From assembly GCF_023369555.1 (NCBI RefSeq), contig NZ_JACJVC010000004.1, positions 124,001-188,000 of the forward strand: a DNA stretch of 64,000 nt, read 5' to 3'. A program made the translations under genes and the position numbers. The notes under the pieces are model-generated. The model was not told the origin of the DNA. It searched no databases and saw only the letters and a list, made by a program, of their open reading frames with translations. Position 1 is the first letter of the stretch. Each line of letters opens with the position of its first letter. Below, piece after piece: positions 17,088 through 26,900 of the stretch. Source of the DNA: Actinomyces sp. AC-20-1. Lineage in GTDB: Bacteria > Actinomycetota > Actinomycetes > Actinomycetales > Actinomycetaceae.

Positions 17088-18557
17088 ATGAGTCTCCTGT
17101 CACGCGCCTGCCGCCCTGCTGCCGATGTCCTGCCCGCGGTGGTGGCGGTCGCCGTCGGCGCCCTGCTCATGTGCACCTACTCGGTGGGCCAGTGGGTCTC
17201 GATGCAGGTCCCCAGCTGGGACCTGGCGATCTTCTCCGAGCTGGCGAAGGCCTACGCGCACCTCGAGGCGCCGGTCGTGCCCATCAAGGGCGAGGGCTAC
17301 AACCTGCTGGGTGACCACTTCCACCCGGTCCTCGTGCTGCTGGGCCCCGTGTGGGCGCTGTGGCCCTCCCCGCTGGCGCTGCTCATCGTGCAGGACCTTC
17401 TCCTGGCGGTCTCCGCCTGGCCCGTCACCCGGCTGGCGGCGCGCACGGTGGGGCCGTGGGCGGGTGGGGCGCTGGGCCTCTTCTACGTCCTGTCGTGGGG
17501 CGTGCAGGGAGCGGTGGCGGCCCAGTTCCACGAGATCGCCTTCGCGGTGCCGATGCTCGCCTGGGCGTCGGTCGCCTTCGTCGAGGGCCGGTGGGCGGCC
17601 TGCGCCCTGTGGGCGGCACCGCTGGTGCTCGTCAAGGAGGACCTGGGCCTGACCGTCCTCATGGCGGGCCTGGCCATCGCGTGGCGGGCCCGCGGTGAGC
17701 AGGTCCGGGTGGGGCGCCGCCGTCTCACGGGCACGGGCCTGGGCCTGGGGCTGGCGCTCTTCGGCCTCCTCTCCTTCCTGCTGACGGTGGCGGTGGTGCT
17801 GCCGGCCCTGTCCCCGACAGGCACGTGGGAGTACGGGCTGGGCGGCAACGCGGGGGACGGGTCGACAGCGGCCACCGCCCCCGGGGGCCTGCTGGCGCGG
17901 CTGCTGTCCCCGTCGGTCAAGATCGCGACGCTAGGAGTGCTGGCGATGACGGCGGGGCTGGTAGGCCTGGCCTCGCCGTGGATGACGCTGGTGCTGCCGA
18001 CGCTGGCGTGGCGCCTCCTGTCCACCAAGGAGGCCTACTGGCAGTGGGAGCACTGGCACTACAACGCGGTGCTCATGCCCATCGCCCTGGGGGCGCTGCT
18101 GGACGTGCTCGTGCGTCTCAAGGGCGGCCGCCCGTGGACGCGGGCGGCGGTACCGGTGCGCTGGCTGTCGGTGGTGGCGGTGGGGCTGCCCCTCGTCCTG
18201 GGGGTGGTGACGGCGCCGCGCCTGGCGCTGGCCGGCATGCTCGAGGAGGGCTGGGGGCAGGAGCCGCCGCGCGCGGCGGCCGCCCGGCAGGTGCTCGGGA
18301 CGGTCGCGCCGGGCTCGACGGTGGAGACGGACCTGGGGCTGCTCGCCTACCTCGTGGAGCGCGCGGAGGTGTACTGGGTGGGGACCTCCTCGGTGGACAC
18401 GGACTACGTCGTCGTCGACTCCCTGTCGTCGGCCTGGGGGGGCAACCCGCCCACCGACGCGGCCGAGTGGGCGATGAGCACGTCGTCGTCGGGCGCCGTG
18501 TACGAGCTGGTCCTCGACGTCGAGGGCTACCAGGTGGCCCGGCGGGTGGAGGGATGA
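17088..18557 (+). CDS. DUF2079 polytopic membrane protein
   Basis: A 489-residue membrane protein with about ten hydrophobic segments. Near the N-terminus, WDLAIFSELAKAY and LGDHFHPVLVLLGPVWAL match the DUF2079 signature (DxxxF...HFxP...L), a family resembling GT-C glycosyltransferases that use polyprenyl-phosphate sugars outside the membrane. The substrate is unknown. TAGGCT at 17074-17079 ends 8 nt before ATG 17088 with no Shine-Dalgarno, so the mRNA is probably leaderless. The DsbA-like gene begins 35 bp downstream on the same strand. Confidence 0.85.
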   Translation: MSLLSRACRPAADVLPAVVAVAVGALLMCTYSVGQWVSMQVPSWDLAIFSELAKAYAHLEAPVVPIKGEGYNLLGDHFHPVLVLLGPVWALWPSPLALLIVQDLLLAVSAWPVTRLAARTVGPWAGGALGLFYVLSWGVQGAVAAQFHEIAFAVPMLAWASVAFVEGRWAACALWAAPLVLVKEDLGLTVLMAGLAIAWRARGEQVRVGRRRLTGTGLGLGLALFGLLSFLLTVAVVLPALSPTGTWEYGLGGNAGDGSTAATAPGGLLARLLSPSVKIATLGVLAMTAGLVGLASPWMTLVLPTLAWRLLSTKEAYWQWEHWHYNAVLMPIALGALLDVLVRLKGGRPWTRAAVPVRWLSVVAVGLPLVLGVVTAPRLALAGMLEEGWGQEPPRAAAARQVLGTVAPGSTVETDLGLLAYLVERAEVYWVGTSSVDTDYVVVDSLSSAWGGNPPTDAAEWAMSTSSSGAVYELVLDVEGYQVARRVEG

Positions 18558-18592
18558 GGTCGGCGCCCGCGCTCGTCTGAGAGACTGCCCGC

Positions 18593-19438
18593 ATGAGCAC
18601 GGTTCCCACCCCTGTCCCTGAGCCCACCTCCCCCGCGAGCAGCAGGCCGGGCCCGCACCCGGCGGTCCTCACGGTCCTCATCGTCATCGCCGTGCTGCTG
18701 GCCCTCATCGCGGCCCTGCTGGTCGTGCGCGACACGAGCACGAGCACGACGACGGCGGTCGCGACCTCGCCGGTGGTGGCAGGCTCGCCCGCGACGGAGA
18801 GCCCGCAGGCCCCGACGCCCGCCGCACCGCCGGCAGCGCAGCCGACCGCCGCAGCGTCGGTGACGGACGAGCAGGTCCTGGCGCTCATGCACGCCGAGGT
18901 GCGCAGGGACCCCGAGGACGCTCAGGCGAAGGGCGACGTGGACGCACCGGTGGTGCTCGTCCTCTACTCGGACTTCTCCTGCCCGTACTGCACGATGTTC
19001 GCCCAGGACGTCGAGCCGGGCCTGTCCGACCTGGTGGAGGACGGCACGCTGCGCATGGAGTGGCGCGACCTGGCCCAGATCTCGGCCTCCTCGCCGCTGG
19101 CGGCGCAGGCGGGGATCGCGGCGGCGAACCAGGGGCGCTTCTGGGAGCTCCACGACGCCGTCTACGCGGCCGCGGACCCGAAGGGGCACCCGGAGTACAC
19201 CGAGGAGTCCCTGCTGGCCTTCGCCGAGCAGGCGGGGGTGGAGGACCTGGAGCGCTTCCGGGCGGACATGACCTCCCAGGAGACGGTGGACCGGGTGGCC
19301 GAGGCGACGCAGCACGCCCACCAGCTGGGGATCACGGGCACGCCCTTCCTCATCGTCAACGACGCCGTCATCGGCGGCTACGCGCCGGTGGAGTACGTGC
19401 GCCAGACGGTGCTGGACCAGGCGGCGCTGGTCGGCTGA
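18593..19438 (+). CDS. membrane-anchored DsbA-family thiol-disulfide oxidoreductase
   Basis: A 281-residue protein: short cytosolic tail, one membrane helix (about residues 24-46), a Thr/Ala/Pro-rich linker to about residue 88, then a DsbA-like thioredoxin fold. The active site is Cys130-Pro-Tyr-Cys133 (YSDFSCPYCTMF), with the helical insert typical of DsbA, and the cis-proline loop GITGTPFLIVND near residue 250. It likely oxidises cysteines of exported proteins; the CxxC-containing exported protein at 6724 and the Cys-rich protease at 11506 are plausible clients. A strong hairpin at 19474-19502 ends the transcript. Confidence 0.88.
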   Translation: MSTVPTPVPEPTSPASSRPGPHPAVLTVLIVIAVLLALIAALLVVRDTSTSTTTAVATSPVVAGSPATESPQAPTPAAPPAAQPTAAASVTDEQVLALMHAEVRRDPEDAQAKGDVDAPVVLVLYSDFSCPYCTMFAQDVEPGLSDLVEDGTLRMEWRDLAQISASSPLAAQAGIAAANQGRFWELHDAVYAAADPKGHPEYTEESLLAFAEQAGVEDLERFRADMTSQETVDRVAEATQHAHQLGITGTPFLIVNDAVIGGYAPVEYVRQTVLDQAALVG

Positions 19439-19473
19439 GTCCCGACGGCGGCCGGGGCGCGGGCTGCCGGGCA

Positions 19474-19502
19474 CGGGCCGGGTGGGGCTCTGGCCCGGCC
19501 CG
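19474..19502 (+). terminator. GC-rich stem-loop after the DsbA-like gene
   Basis: CGGGCCGGG (19474-19482) pairs perfectly with CCCGGCCCG (19494-19502) around an 11-nt loop. It lies 36 bp after the stop codon. There is no T-run, as is usual at this GC content. Confidence 0.7.
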
Positions 19503-19654
19503 TCGTGCGGGCGGCAACTTCCTGGAACTGTGTCCGCCGTCTCAGGCGGTCGGTAGCCTCACCATCGTGCACGCGCACAAGCGGGTGCGTCGACGGCGAA
19601 GAAGGCGACGCACCCTGCGCGCCCCCTGACCACGCCCCGTCCGGAAGGACCACC

Positions 19655-20287
19655 ATGGACGCACTCACGATGCTCCGCGCCAACCCCGTCGTCCCCGTCG
19701 TCGTCGTCGACTCCGCCGAGGAGGGGCTGGCGGTCGGCAGGGCCCTCGTGGCCGGCGGCATCCACACCGCCGAGGTCACCTTCCGCACCGCCGCCGGGGC
19801 GGAGGCGATCCGCGCCATGAGTGAGATCGAGGGCCTGACCGTCGGGGCCGGCACCGTCATCACCCCCGCCCAGGTCGCCACCGCCCGGGCCGCCGGTGCC
19901 CAGTACATCGTCTCGCCCGGCTTCAGCGCCGACGTCGTCAAGGCTACCCTCGACGCCGGTCTCGTCTCGCTGCCCGCATGCTCCGACGCCTCCTGGATGA
20001 TGCGCGCCCTCGAGCTGGGCATCGAGGTCGTCAAGTTCTTCCCCGCCGGGGTCCTGGGCGGCATGAGCGCGATCAAGAGCTACGCGGCGCCCTTCCCCAC
20101 CCTCAAGTTCCTGCCGAGCGGCGGCGTGAGCGCCGCGAACCTCGGCGAGTACCTCTCGAGCCCCGTCATCGCCGCCGCCTCCGGCTCCTGGATGGTGAGC
20201 AAGGACCTCATCAAGGCCGGCGACTGGGACGAGGTCACCCGTCTGTCCGCCCAGGCCATCACGATCGCGAAGGAGTCCGGCCGATGA
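19655..20287 (+). CDS. eda: 2-dehydro-3-deoxy-6-phosphogluconate aldolase (KDPG aldolase)
   Basis: A 210-residue class I aldolase that splits KDPG into pyruvate and glyceraldehyde-3-phosphate. The Schiff-base lysine is Lys127 in EVVKFFPAG; GAGTVITPAQV and IVSPGF are the KDPG/KHG aldolase signatures and LKFLPSGGV is the phosphate-binding segment. ATG 19655 follows GGAAGGACCACC. Its stop overlaps the ATG of the sugar kinase gene by four bases. Together they convert 2-keto-3-deoxygluconate to central metabolites, a typical end-route for hexuronates. No 6-phosphogluconate dehydratase is in the window. Confidence 0.93.
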   Translation: MDALTMLRANPVVPVVVVDSAEEGLAVGRALVAGGIHTAEVTFRTAAGAEAIRAMSEIEGLTVGAGTVITPAQVATARAAGAQYIVSPGFSADVVKATLDAGLVSLPACSDASWMMRALELGIEVVKFFPAGVLGGMSAIKSYAAPFPTLKFLPSGGVSAANLGEYLSSPVIAAASGSWMVSKDLIKAGDWDEVTRLSAQAITIAKESGR

Positions 20288-21390
20288 GCACCGCCCCCGT
20301 CACCCTGCGTCCCGCCGAGGACTGCGCCTACGACGTCGTCTCCCTGGGTGAGGTGATGCTGCGCCTGGACCCGGGTGAGGGGCGTGTGCGCACCGCCCGC
20401 CGCTTCGAGGTCTGGGAGGGGGGCGGTGAGTACAACGTCGCCCGCGGCCTGTCGCGCTGCTTCGGCCTGCGCGCGGGCGTCGTCACGGCGCTGGCGGACA
20501 ACGAGGTCGGCCGCCTCATCGAGAGCCTCATCCTCGCGGGTGGCGTGCGCCCCCTCATCTCCTGGGCTCCCTATGACGGCATCGGCCGCAGTACGCGCAA
20601 CGGCCTGAACTTCACCGAGCGGGGCTTCGGGGTGCGTGGCGCCGTCGGCGTGTCCGACCGCGGGCACACCGCCGTCGCCCAGATGCGGCCCGAGGACGTC
20701 GACGTCGACGACCTGTTCGGCAGGCAGGGGGTGCGCTGGCTGCACACCGGCGGCATCTTCGCCGCCCTGTCCGAGACGGCCGCCGAGGTCGCCGAGACGG
20801 TGATGGACGCCGCCCGCCGCCACGGCACGGTCGTCTCCTACGACCTCAACTACCGGCCCTCACTGTGGAAGGGCATCGGCGGCCAGGAGCGGGCCCAGGA
20901 GGTCAACCGGCGTCTGGCCCGCTACGTGGACGTCATGATCGGCAACGAGGAGGACTACACGGCCTCGCTCGGCTACGAGGTCGAGGGCGTGGACGCCAAC
21001 CTCTCACAGCTCGACACCTCCTCCTTCGAGCGGATGATCGAGAAGGTCGTCGCCGAGTTCGACAGCTTCAAGGTCACGGCCACCACCCTGCGCCAGGTGC
21101 GCACCGCCACCGTCAACGACTGGGCGGCCATCGCCTGGTCCCGCGAGGGCGGCTTCGTGCGCTCCACGGAGCGTCCGGGCCTGGAGGTCCTCGACCGCGT
21201 CGGCGGTGGCGACTCCTTCGCCTCGGGTCTCATCTACGGGCTCATGGAGCTCGGTGACCTGCAGGCGGCCGTGGAGTACGGCGCCGCCCACGGGGCGCTG
21301 GCGATGACGACGCCCGGTGACACGACGATGGCGACCAAGGCGGAGGTCGAGCGCCTGGTCGGGGGCGGCGGCGCCCGCGTCCAGCGCTGA
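20284..21390 (+). CDS. kdgK: 2-keto-3-deoxygluconate kinase, PfkB family
   Basis: A 368-residue ribokinase-like sugar kinase. The N-terminus SLGEVMLRLDPGEGR, the EGGGEYNVARGLSR motif (PfkB signature 1 region) and DRVGGGDSFASGL (signature 2, with the catalytic Asp in GGGDS) are clear. The Glu in place of Asn in GGEYNVA and the overlap with eda favour KDG as substrate over ribose or fructose. The start codon is embedded in the eda stop (ATGA), so translation is coupled. A strong hairpin at 21432-21473 ends the transcript 42 bp downstream. Confidence 0.88.
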   Translation: MSTAPVTLRPAEDCAYDVVSLGEVMLRLDPGEGRVRTARRFEVWEGGGEYNVARGLSRCFGLRAGVVTALADNEVGRLIESLILAGGVRPLISWAPYDGIGRSTRNGLNFTERGFGVRGAVGVSDRGHTAVAQMRPEDVDVDDLFGRQGVRWLHTGGIFAALSETAAEVAETVMDAARRHGTVVSYDLNYRPSLWKGIGGQERAQEVNRRLARYVDVMIGNEEDYTASLGYEVEGVDANLSQLDTSSFERMIEKVVAEFDSFKVTATTLRQVRTATVNDWAAIAWSREGGFVRSTERPGLEVLDRVGGGDSFASGLIYGLMELGDLQAAVEYGAAHGALAMTTPGDTTMATKAEVERLVGGGGARVQR

Positions 21391-21431
21391 GCGGGCCCTG
21401 AGGGGGGCCCGAGTGACCCCACTGTCTCATC

Positions 21432-21473
21432 TCGAGGTCCCCGGTTCGTGTCCGAACGGACCGGGGACCTCGA
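21432..21473 (+). terminator. 14-bp stem terminator after kdgK
   Basis: TCGAGGTCCCCGGT (21432-21445) pairs perfectly with ACCGGGGACCTCGA (21460-21473) around a 14-nt loop that can itself pair TTCG with CGAA. It is the strongest terminator-like hairpin in the window. The DNA beyond it, to 21638, is less GC-rich (around TATGTCAATATCAACAAG at 21491) and probably carries the promoter of the next gene. Confidence 0.8.
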
Positions 21474-21638
21474 CGTATGGGCGCGACAGTCTATGTCAAT
21501 ATCAACAAGATTCTGAGACTGTCTTGTCGCTTATCGACACAGCGTCCTGCTGTGCGTCACAGTTCCCCCCTCGGAACGAGCCGGGCAAGAGCGCCCGACG
21601 CGTGCCGACCCCGCCACCACCACCCTAGAAGGAACACG

Positions 21639-23660
21639 TTGTCTCGCCTATCCCTCAACCATCACCATCGCATGGTGAAGCACCGCCGCCGCATAGTCGC
21701 CGCGGCCGTCCTCCCTGTTGCCGTGGGGGGGGGCGCCGTGCCGGTCACCCTCTTCATCACCGACGCCGCAGCGGGCTCGCAGGCGAAGCCGTCCGTGCTG
21801 TCGTCCCAGTCCGGCTCGAGCACGACCGGCACCACCCCCTCACCGTCCCTGCTGCACCCCGCAGGCGCCAGCACCAGCAGCGAGCAGGCGGGTCCTGCTG
21901 AGAACACGGCCCTCATCGGGGTCACCGATGACGGCACGATCCTCACCTCCGCCGCCTACCGCATCGGCACGCCGACGGCCGACGCCCCCGGCCCGGACGC
22001 CGCCTCGCTCGTCTCCACGACCCTGTCCCACCGCTACCAGGCGGCCGGCACGCCGGTCGTCTACGTCACCACCGTTGACAGCCCTCGCACCGCCTCCAAC
22101 GACGCTGACGTGCTCCTCGTCGACCCCGCTGACACCGCGCCCGTCTCGGAGGAGGTCGCGCGCCTGTCCCCCGAGAAGGTCACCGTCCTCGCCAGCGAGG
22201 ACGAGCTCAGCAACGACCAGGCGGCCGCTACCGCCTCGTCCGCCACCGTCCTGCTGGTCCCCGACGACGGCACCGTGCCCGAGGCCGTCCTGGAGGCCGT
22301 CGACTCGCTCGCCCCGTCCTCGGTGGTCGCCGCTGACGCCGGCACCCCGGTGCCGGACGCCGCGCTAGCCACCATCCAGGACCACGCCGCCGCTGCGACG
22401 GCCGGTCTTGAGAGCGAGTCCGTCGTCTACAGCACGCAGGAGGCTGACGAGCTCGCCGAGTTCGACGAGGCCGCCGGCCACATCGTGCTCTCCGACGCCG
22501 AGGTCGAGGGCGTCCCCCACGAGCCCATCGTCACCCCGGCTGAGGGCGTCGACCTCGTCGACCACGACGCGGTCCCGGTCTCCGAGGCGGGCACCGACGA
22601 GCAGGAGGAGCCGCAGCCCGACGAGGACTCGGCCACCACCGCTCCCGAGCCGGAGGTGCCCGGTGAGCCCGGTGCGCCCAGCCCCTCCCCGGAGCCCGAG
22701 CCCGAGCCGACCGCCGCCCCCACCCCCGCCGGGCCCCAGCCCGTCATCAGGGAGGCCTCGCGGACCTTCCAGGTCAACCCGACCTACTCCTCCACGCTCG
22801 ACAGCGAGCACTGGAAGGGCGATGCCTCCCTCACGCTCGACCTGCGCGCGACCGTCGGGGCCTGCTCCAGCTGGCTGTGGGACGCCAAGGGCCTGAGGGT
22901 CAACCGCGCGCGTCTGACCGTGGGCCCCTTCGTGAGCACCGACGTGTCGATCGAGGCGACCGGGGCGCTCGAGGGCGAGCAGACCTTCCCCTTCGCGACC
23001 TACAGCCTGCAGATCTCCTTCTACATCGGCCCGATCCCGATCGTCATCAACTCCGACACGACCGTGACCGCGACCGTCACCGCTGACGCCAGCGCGAAGA
23101 TCACCGCCTCGGCCGGTGCCGACGCCGCGATCGAGGCCGGCTTCGACTACAGCAACGGCCAGTTCGACCTCGTTGGCGAGCCGACCTCCACCGTGCGCAA
23201 CCCCGTCATCGCAGGCGGTGGCGAGTTCACCGGCAGCGTCGACATCTCCGCCTCCGAGAAGGTCTCCTTCTACAACATGATCGGGGTCAGCGCCCGCCTG
23301 GGCTCCGGGCTCGACACGCACATCAAGGCCGTGGCGGGAGCCGGCGGACCGGGCGCGACGCTGGAGAATCCCGGCACCTTCTCCGGCACGTGCACGATCA
23401 ACCTGTCAGTGAACGGAGGGGTCGGCGTGTTCGGCCAGCTCGTCATCCTCGGCATCAGGATCCTGCCGGCCTGGGAGAAGGAGTGGGCCTTCGACGAGGT
23501 CGTCTACACCTCCCCTGCCCTGTGCGCGCAGGTCTCCACCGACCCGCTGCCGAGCGCAGCTCCCGCACCGGTCGAGACGCCCACGGCGACCGTACCGGCG
23601 CCCGAGACCGGCAGCACGCCCGAGACCGATGAGGCGGAGGAGCTCGTGCCGGCGGCCTGA
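21639..23660 (+). CDS. large secreted protein with Pro/Glu-rich hinge, function unknown
   Basis: A 673-residue exported protein. I chose TTG 21639 because AAGGA lies 5 nt before it; ATG 21672 is an alternative. A basic signal peptide (KHRRRIVAAAVLPVAVGGG) is followed by a Ser/Thr linker. Residues about 85-290 contain alternating beta/alpha segments (DVLLVDPAD, KVTVLASEDEL, ATVLLVPDDG, SVVAADAG) reminiscent of cell-wall-binding repeat 2 (Cwb2) folds. An acidic Pro-rich hinge follows at about 310-370. A beta-rich domain of about 270 residues (VIREASRTFQVNPTYSSTLD ...) ends in a Pro/Thr/Glu tail without a sorting signal. I do not recognise the beta domain. It is probably wall-associated. Followed by a terminator at 23696. 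Confidence 0.75.
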   Translation: MSRLSLNHHHRMVKHRRRIVAAAVLPVAVGGGAVPVTLFITDAAAGSQAKPSVLSSQSGSSTTGTTPSPSLLHPAGASTSSEQAGPAENTALIGVTDDGTILTSAAYRIGTPTADAPGPDAASLVSTTLSHRYQAAGTPVVYVTTVDSPRTASNDADVLLVDPADTAPVSEEVARLSPEKVTVLASEDELSNDQAAATASSATVLLVPDDGTVPEAVLEAVDSLAPSSVVAADAGTPVPDAALATIQDHAAAATAGLESESVVYSTQEADELAEFDEAAGHIVLSDAEVEGVPHEPIVTPAEGVDLVDHDAVPVSEAGTDEQEEPQPDEDSATTAPEPEVPGEPGAPSPSPEPEPEPTAAPTPAGPQPVIREASRTFQVNPTYSSTLDSEHWKGDASLTLDLRATVGACSSWLWDAKGLRVNRARLTVGPFVSTDVSIEATGALEGEQTFPFATYSLQISFYIGPIPIVINSDTTVTATVTADASAKITASAGADAAIEAGFDYSNGQFDLVGEPTSTVRNPVIAGGGEFTGSVDISASEKVSFYNMIGVSARLGSGLDTHIKAVAGAGGPGATLENPGTFSGTCTINLSVNGGVGVFGQLVILGIRILPAWEKEWAFDEVVYTSPALCAQVSTDPLPSAAPAPVETPTATVPAPETGSTPETDEAEELVPAA

Positions 23661-23695
23661 GGCGGATGCCACTGAGGCGGTCAGTGACCGTCACT

Positions 23696-23738
23696 GAGCG
23701 GGGCTCGCCACCACTGCGCGTGGTGACGAGCCCCGCTC
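23696..23738 (+). terminator. strong stem-loop after the 673-residue secreted protein gene
   Basis: GAGCGGGGCTCG (23696-23707) pairs perfectly with CGAGCCCCGCTC (23727-23738), and the interior adds CACCAC/GTGGTG pairing. It lies 36 bp after the stop codon. Confidence 0.8.
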
Positions 23739-23756
23739 TCACACCTGCACATAAAA

Positions 23757-23789
23757 GGGGCGCAAGACTCTGAAAGAGTCTTGCACCCC
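23757..23789 (+). promoter_or_regulatory. 15-bp-arm hairpin in the 5' region of the pullulanase gene
   Basis: GGGGCGCAAGACTCT (23757-23771), loop GAA, then AGAGTCTTGCACCCC (23775-23789): one mismatch in 15. It directly follows an ATAAAA tract and precedes the pullulanase start by 132 bp. It could be a second terminator, an attenuator or an operator for a sugar-responsive regulator; the sequence does not decide. Confidence 0.45.
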
Positions 23790-23921
23790 CTGGCCCGGCC
23801 CCCTAGTCTGCCTCGAGGTGCACAGCTCGGGACACCACGGGCAGAAGCACCCTCCCGCCCCTTCAGCACACATCTTCGCGCCTCATTGTCGAGGCGCGCC
23901 GGCACAGACGAAGGAGTTACT

Positions 23922-26900
23922 GTGCTCTTGCAGCTCTTGCACACCCCGCGGCCCAGCCGGCCCACGGGACCCACCCGGCGGCACACCCGTGTGCGGGCCC
24001 TGCCCACCGCCGCCCTTGCGGTGCTGGCGCTCGTGGCCTGCGTCGTCGGCCCCGCAGCCTCGCCCATCGCCCAGGCCGAAGAGCCCACTCTCCAGGTCAC
24101 CCTTCCCGGCAGCCACAACGATGAGATGGGCTGCACCGCCGACTGGGCGCCCGACTGCACCGCCGCCGCCCTGAGCCGCGACGAGGTCTCCGGCCTGTAC
24201 ACCGCGGCCATCGACCTTCCCGCCGGCAGCTACGAGTACAAGGTCGCCATCGGCGCCACGTGGGACGAGAACTACGGGGCCAACGGCGTGGCGGGCGGAG
24301 CCAATATCCACTACACCACCTCCGGCGGCCCGGTCACCTTCTTCTACGACCCCGTGAGCCACGTGTCCTGGGCCGACGCCGCCACCCCCTACATCACATT
24401 GCCCGGCTCCTTCCAGGATGAGCTCGGCTGCACCGCCGACTGGGCGCCCGACTGCCTGGCCACCCTCATGCGACCGGCGGCCGACGGCACCTTCACCTTC
24501 ACCACCAGCGCCCTGGCGACCGGCTCCTACGAGGTCAAGGTCGCCCACGGCCGCTCGTGGGACGAGAACTACGGCGTCGACGGCGTGGCCGGCGGAGCCA
24601 ACTACTCCTTCTCCGCGAGCGCCGGCAAGGACGTCACCTTCACCTACGACCCGTCCACGCACCGGCTGACCATCGCCGTGGTGGACCCGCCCGCAGCCGG
24701 CACCGGAGAGAACCGCGCCTACTGGGTCGACGAGACCACCCTGGCCTGGCCGGTCTCCCTCCTGCCCGAGGGCGTCACCCGCGACCAGGCAGTGGCCTCG
24801 GGCACGCCCGCCCCAGTCGCCTTCAGTCTTGTCACCGCCCCCGACGGCGGAGCGTCCCTGGTGGACGGCGCCGTCACCGGCGGCACCGAGACGCCGCTGC
24901 GCGTGACCGGGGACCTGAGCACCGACGTCATCGACGACCACCCCAACCTCGTCGGCTACATCGCCCTGTCGCTCACGGAGGCCGACGGCACCGCGCTGAT
25001 GACCCGCAGCCAGGTCGAGCGGGCCCTGACCGGGCAGGTCGCCGTCGTCGAGCGCCGGGCCGACGGCGCCGTAACCGCCTTCACCGGCGTGCAGAGCGCC
25101 GCCGTCATCGACGCCCTGTACGCCCCGGCCGCGGCCGACGCCCCGCTGGGGGCCACCTTCGCCGACGGCGTCCCCTCCTTCGCGCTGTGGGCGCCCACCG
25201 CCCAGTCGGTCACCCTGCTCACCTGGGCCACCGGCCAGGCCACCGGCTCCGCCCCGCAGGTGGCCGGCGAGGCCGTGCGCACCGGGGCCGTGCGAGGTGC
25301 CGACGGGCGCTGGGTCGTGGACAACGCCGACGGCGCCATCACCGCGGGCTCGCAGTACCTGTGGGAGGTCGAGGTCTACGTCCCGGACACCGGCCGGGTC
25401 GAGACCAACACCGTCACCGACCCCAGCTCGCTGGCCCTGACCACGGACTCGCAGCGCTCGGTCGCCGTCGACCTCAGCCACCCGGACCTGGCGCCCCGGC
25501 AGTGGGCAGAGACTGCCAGCCCCGTCGTCGACTCCGACGCCGGCCGCACCATCTACGAGCTGCACGTGCGCGACTTCTCGGCGGCCGACACCACCGTGCC
25601 CGAGGCGGAGCGCGGCACCTACCTGGCCTTCACCCACCCGGAGTCGGCGGGGATGACCCACCTGACCCGGCTCGCCGAGGCCGGGGTGGACACGGTGCAC
25701 CTGCTGCCGACCTTCGACATCGCCTCCATCGGGGAGGACCGCAGCCGCCACCAGGTGCCGGACATCCCCGAGGACGCCGGCCCGGCTTCCGAGGCCCAGC
25801 AGGCCGCCGTCGCCGCCGTGCGCGACGCCGACGCCTACAACTGGGGCTACGACCCGTGGCACTACCGGGCCCCGGAGGGCTCCTACGCCACCGAGGGCCA
25901 CCAGGACGGAGGGGCCCGCACCTACCAGTTCCGCCAGATGGTGGGCGCCCTGCACGCCACGGGCCTGCAGGTGGTGCTCGACCAGGTCTTCAACCACACC
26001 GCGGCCGCCGGCCAGTCCCCCACCTCGGTGCTCGACCGGATCGTGCCGGGCTACTACCAGCGGCTGGACGCCAAGGGCGACATCTTCACCTCCACCTGTT
26101 GCTCGAACACCGCCACCGAGAACGCGATGGCCGAGCGCCTCATGATCGACTCCGTGGTCACCTGGGCGCGCGACTACCACGTGGACGGATTCCGCTTCGA
26201 CCTCATGGGCTACCACTCGGTGACGACCATGCAGGCGCTGCGCGCCGCCCTGGACGAGCTGACCCTTGAGGCCGACGGCGTGGACGGCTCGGCCATCTAC
26301 CTCTACGGCGAGGGCTGGAACATGGGGGAGATCGCGGACAACGCGCTGTTCACCACCGCCACCCAGGGCCAGCTCAACGGCACGGGCATCGGCACCTTCA
26401 ACGACCGCCTGCGCGACGCCGTCCACGGCGGCGGGCCCTTCGACCAGGACCCCCGCACCTACCAGGGCTTCGGCACGGGCCTGTGCACCGCCCCGAACGG
26501 GATGGACCCGCGCAGCCAGGAGGAGCAGCTGGCGGCCCTGGGTCACGCCACCGACCTCATCCAGCTGGGCCTGGCGGGGAACCTGTCGGGCTACACCTTC
26601 ACCACCCACGACGGCACGGTGCGGTCCGGCTCCCAGATCGACTACAACGGGCAGCCCGCCGGCTATGCCTCCAGCCCGGAGGAGACCGTCAACTACGTGG
26701 ACGCCCACGACAACGAGACCCTCTACGACCTGGGGGTGCTCAAGCTGCCGACGGGCATGAGCACGGCGGAGCGGGCGCGCATGAGCACGCTGTCGCTGGC
26801 GACCGTGGCCCTGGGGCAGTCGCCGACGCTGTGGGCGGCCGGCACCGAGATCCTGCGCAGCAAGTCCCTGGACCGCGACTCCTACAACTCCGGGGACCAC

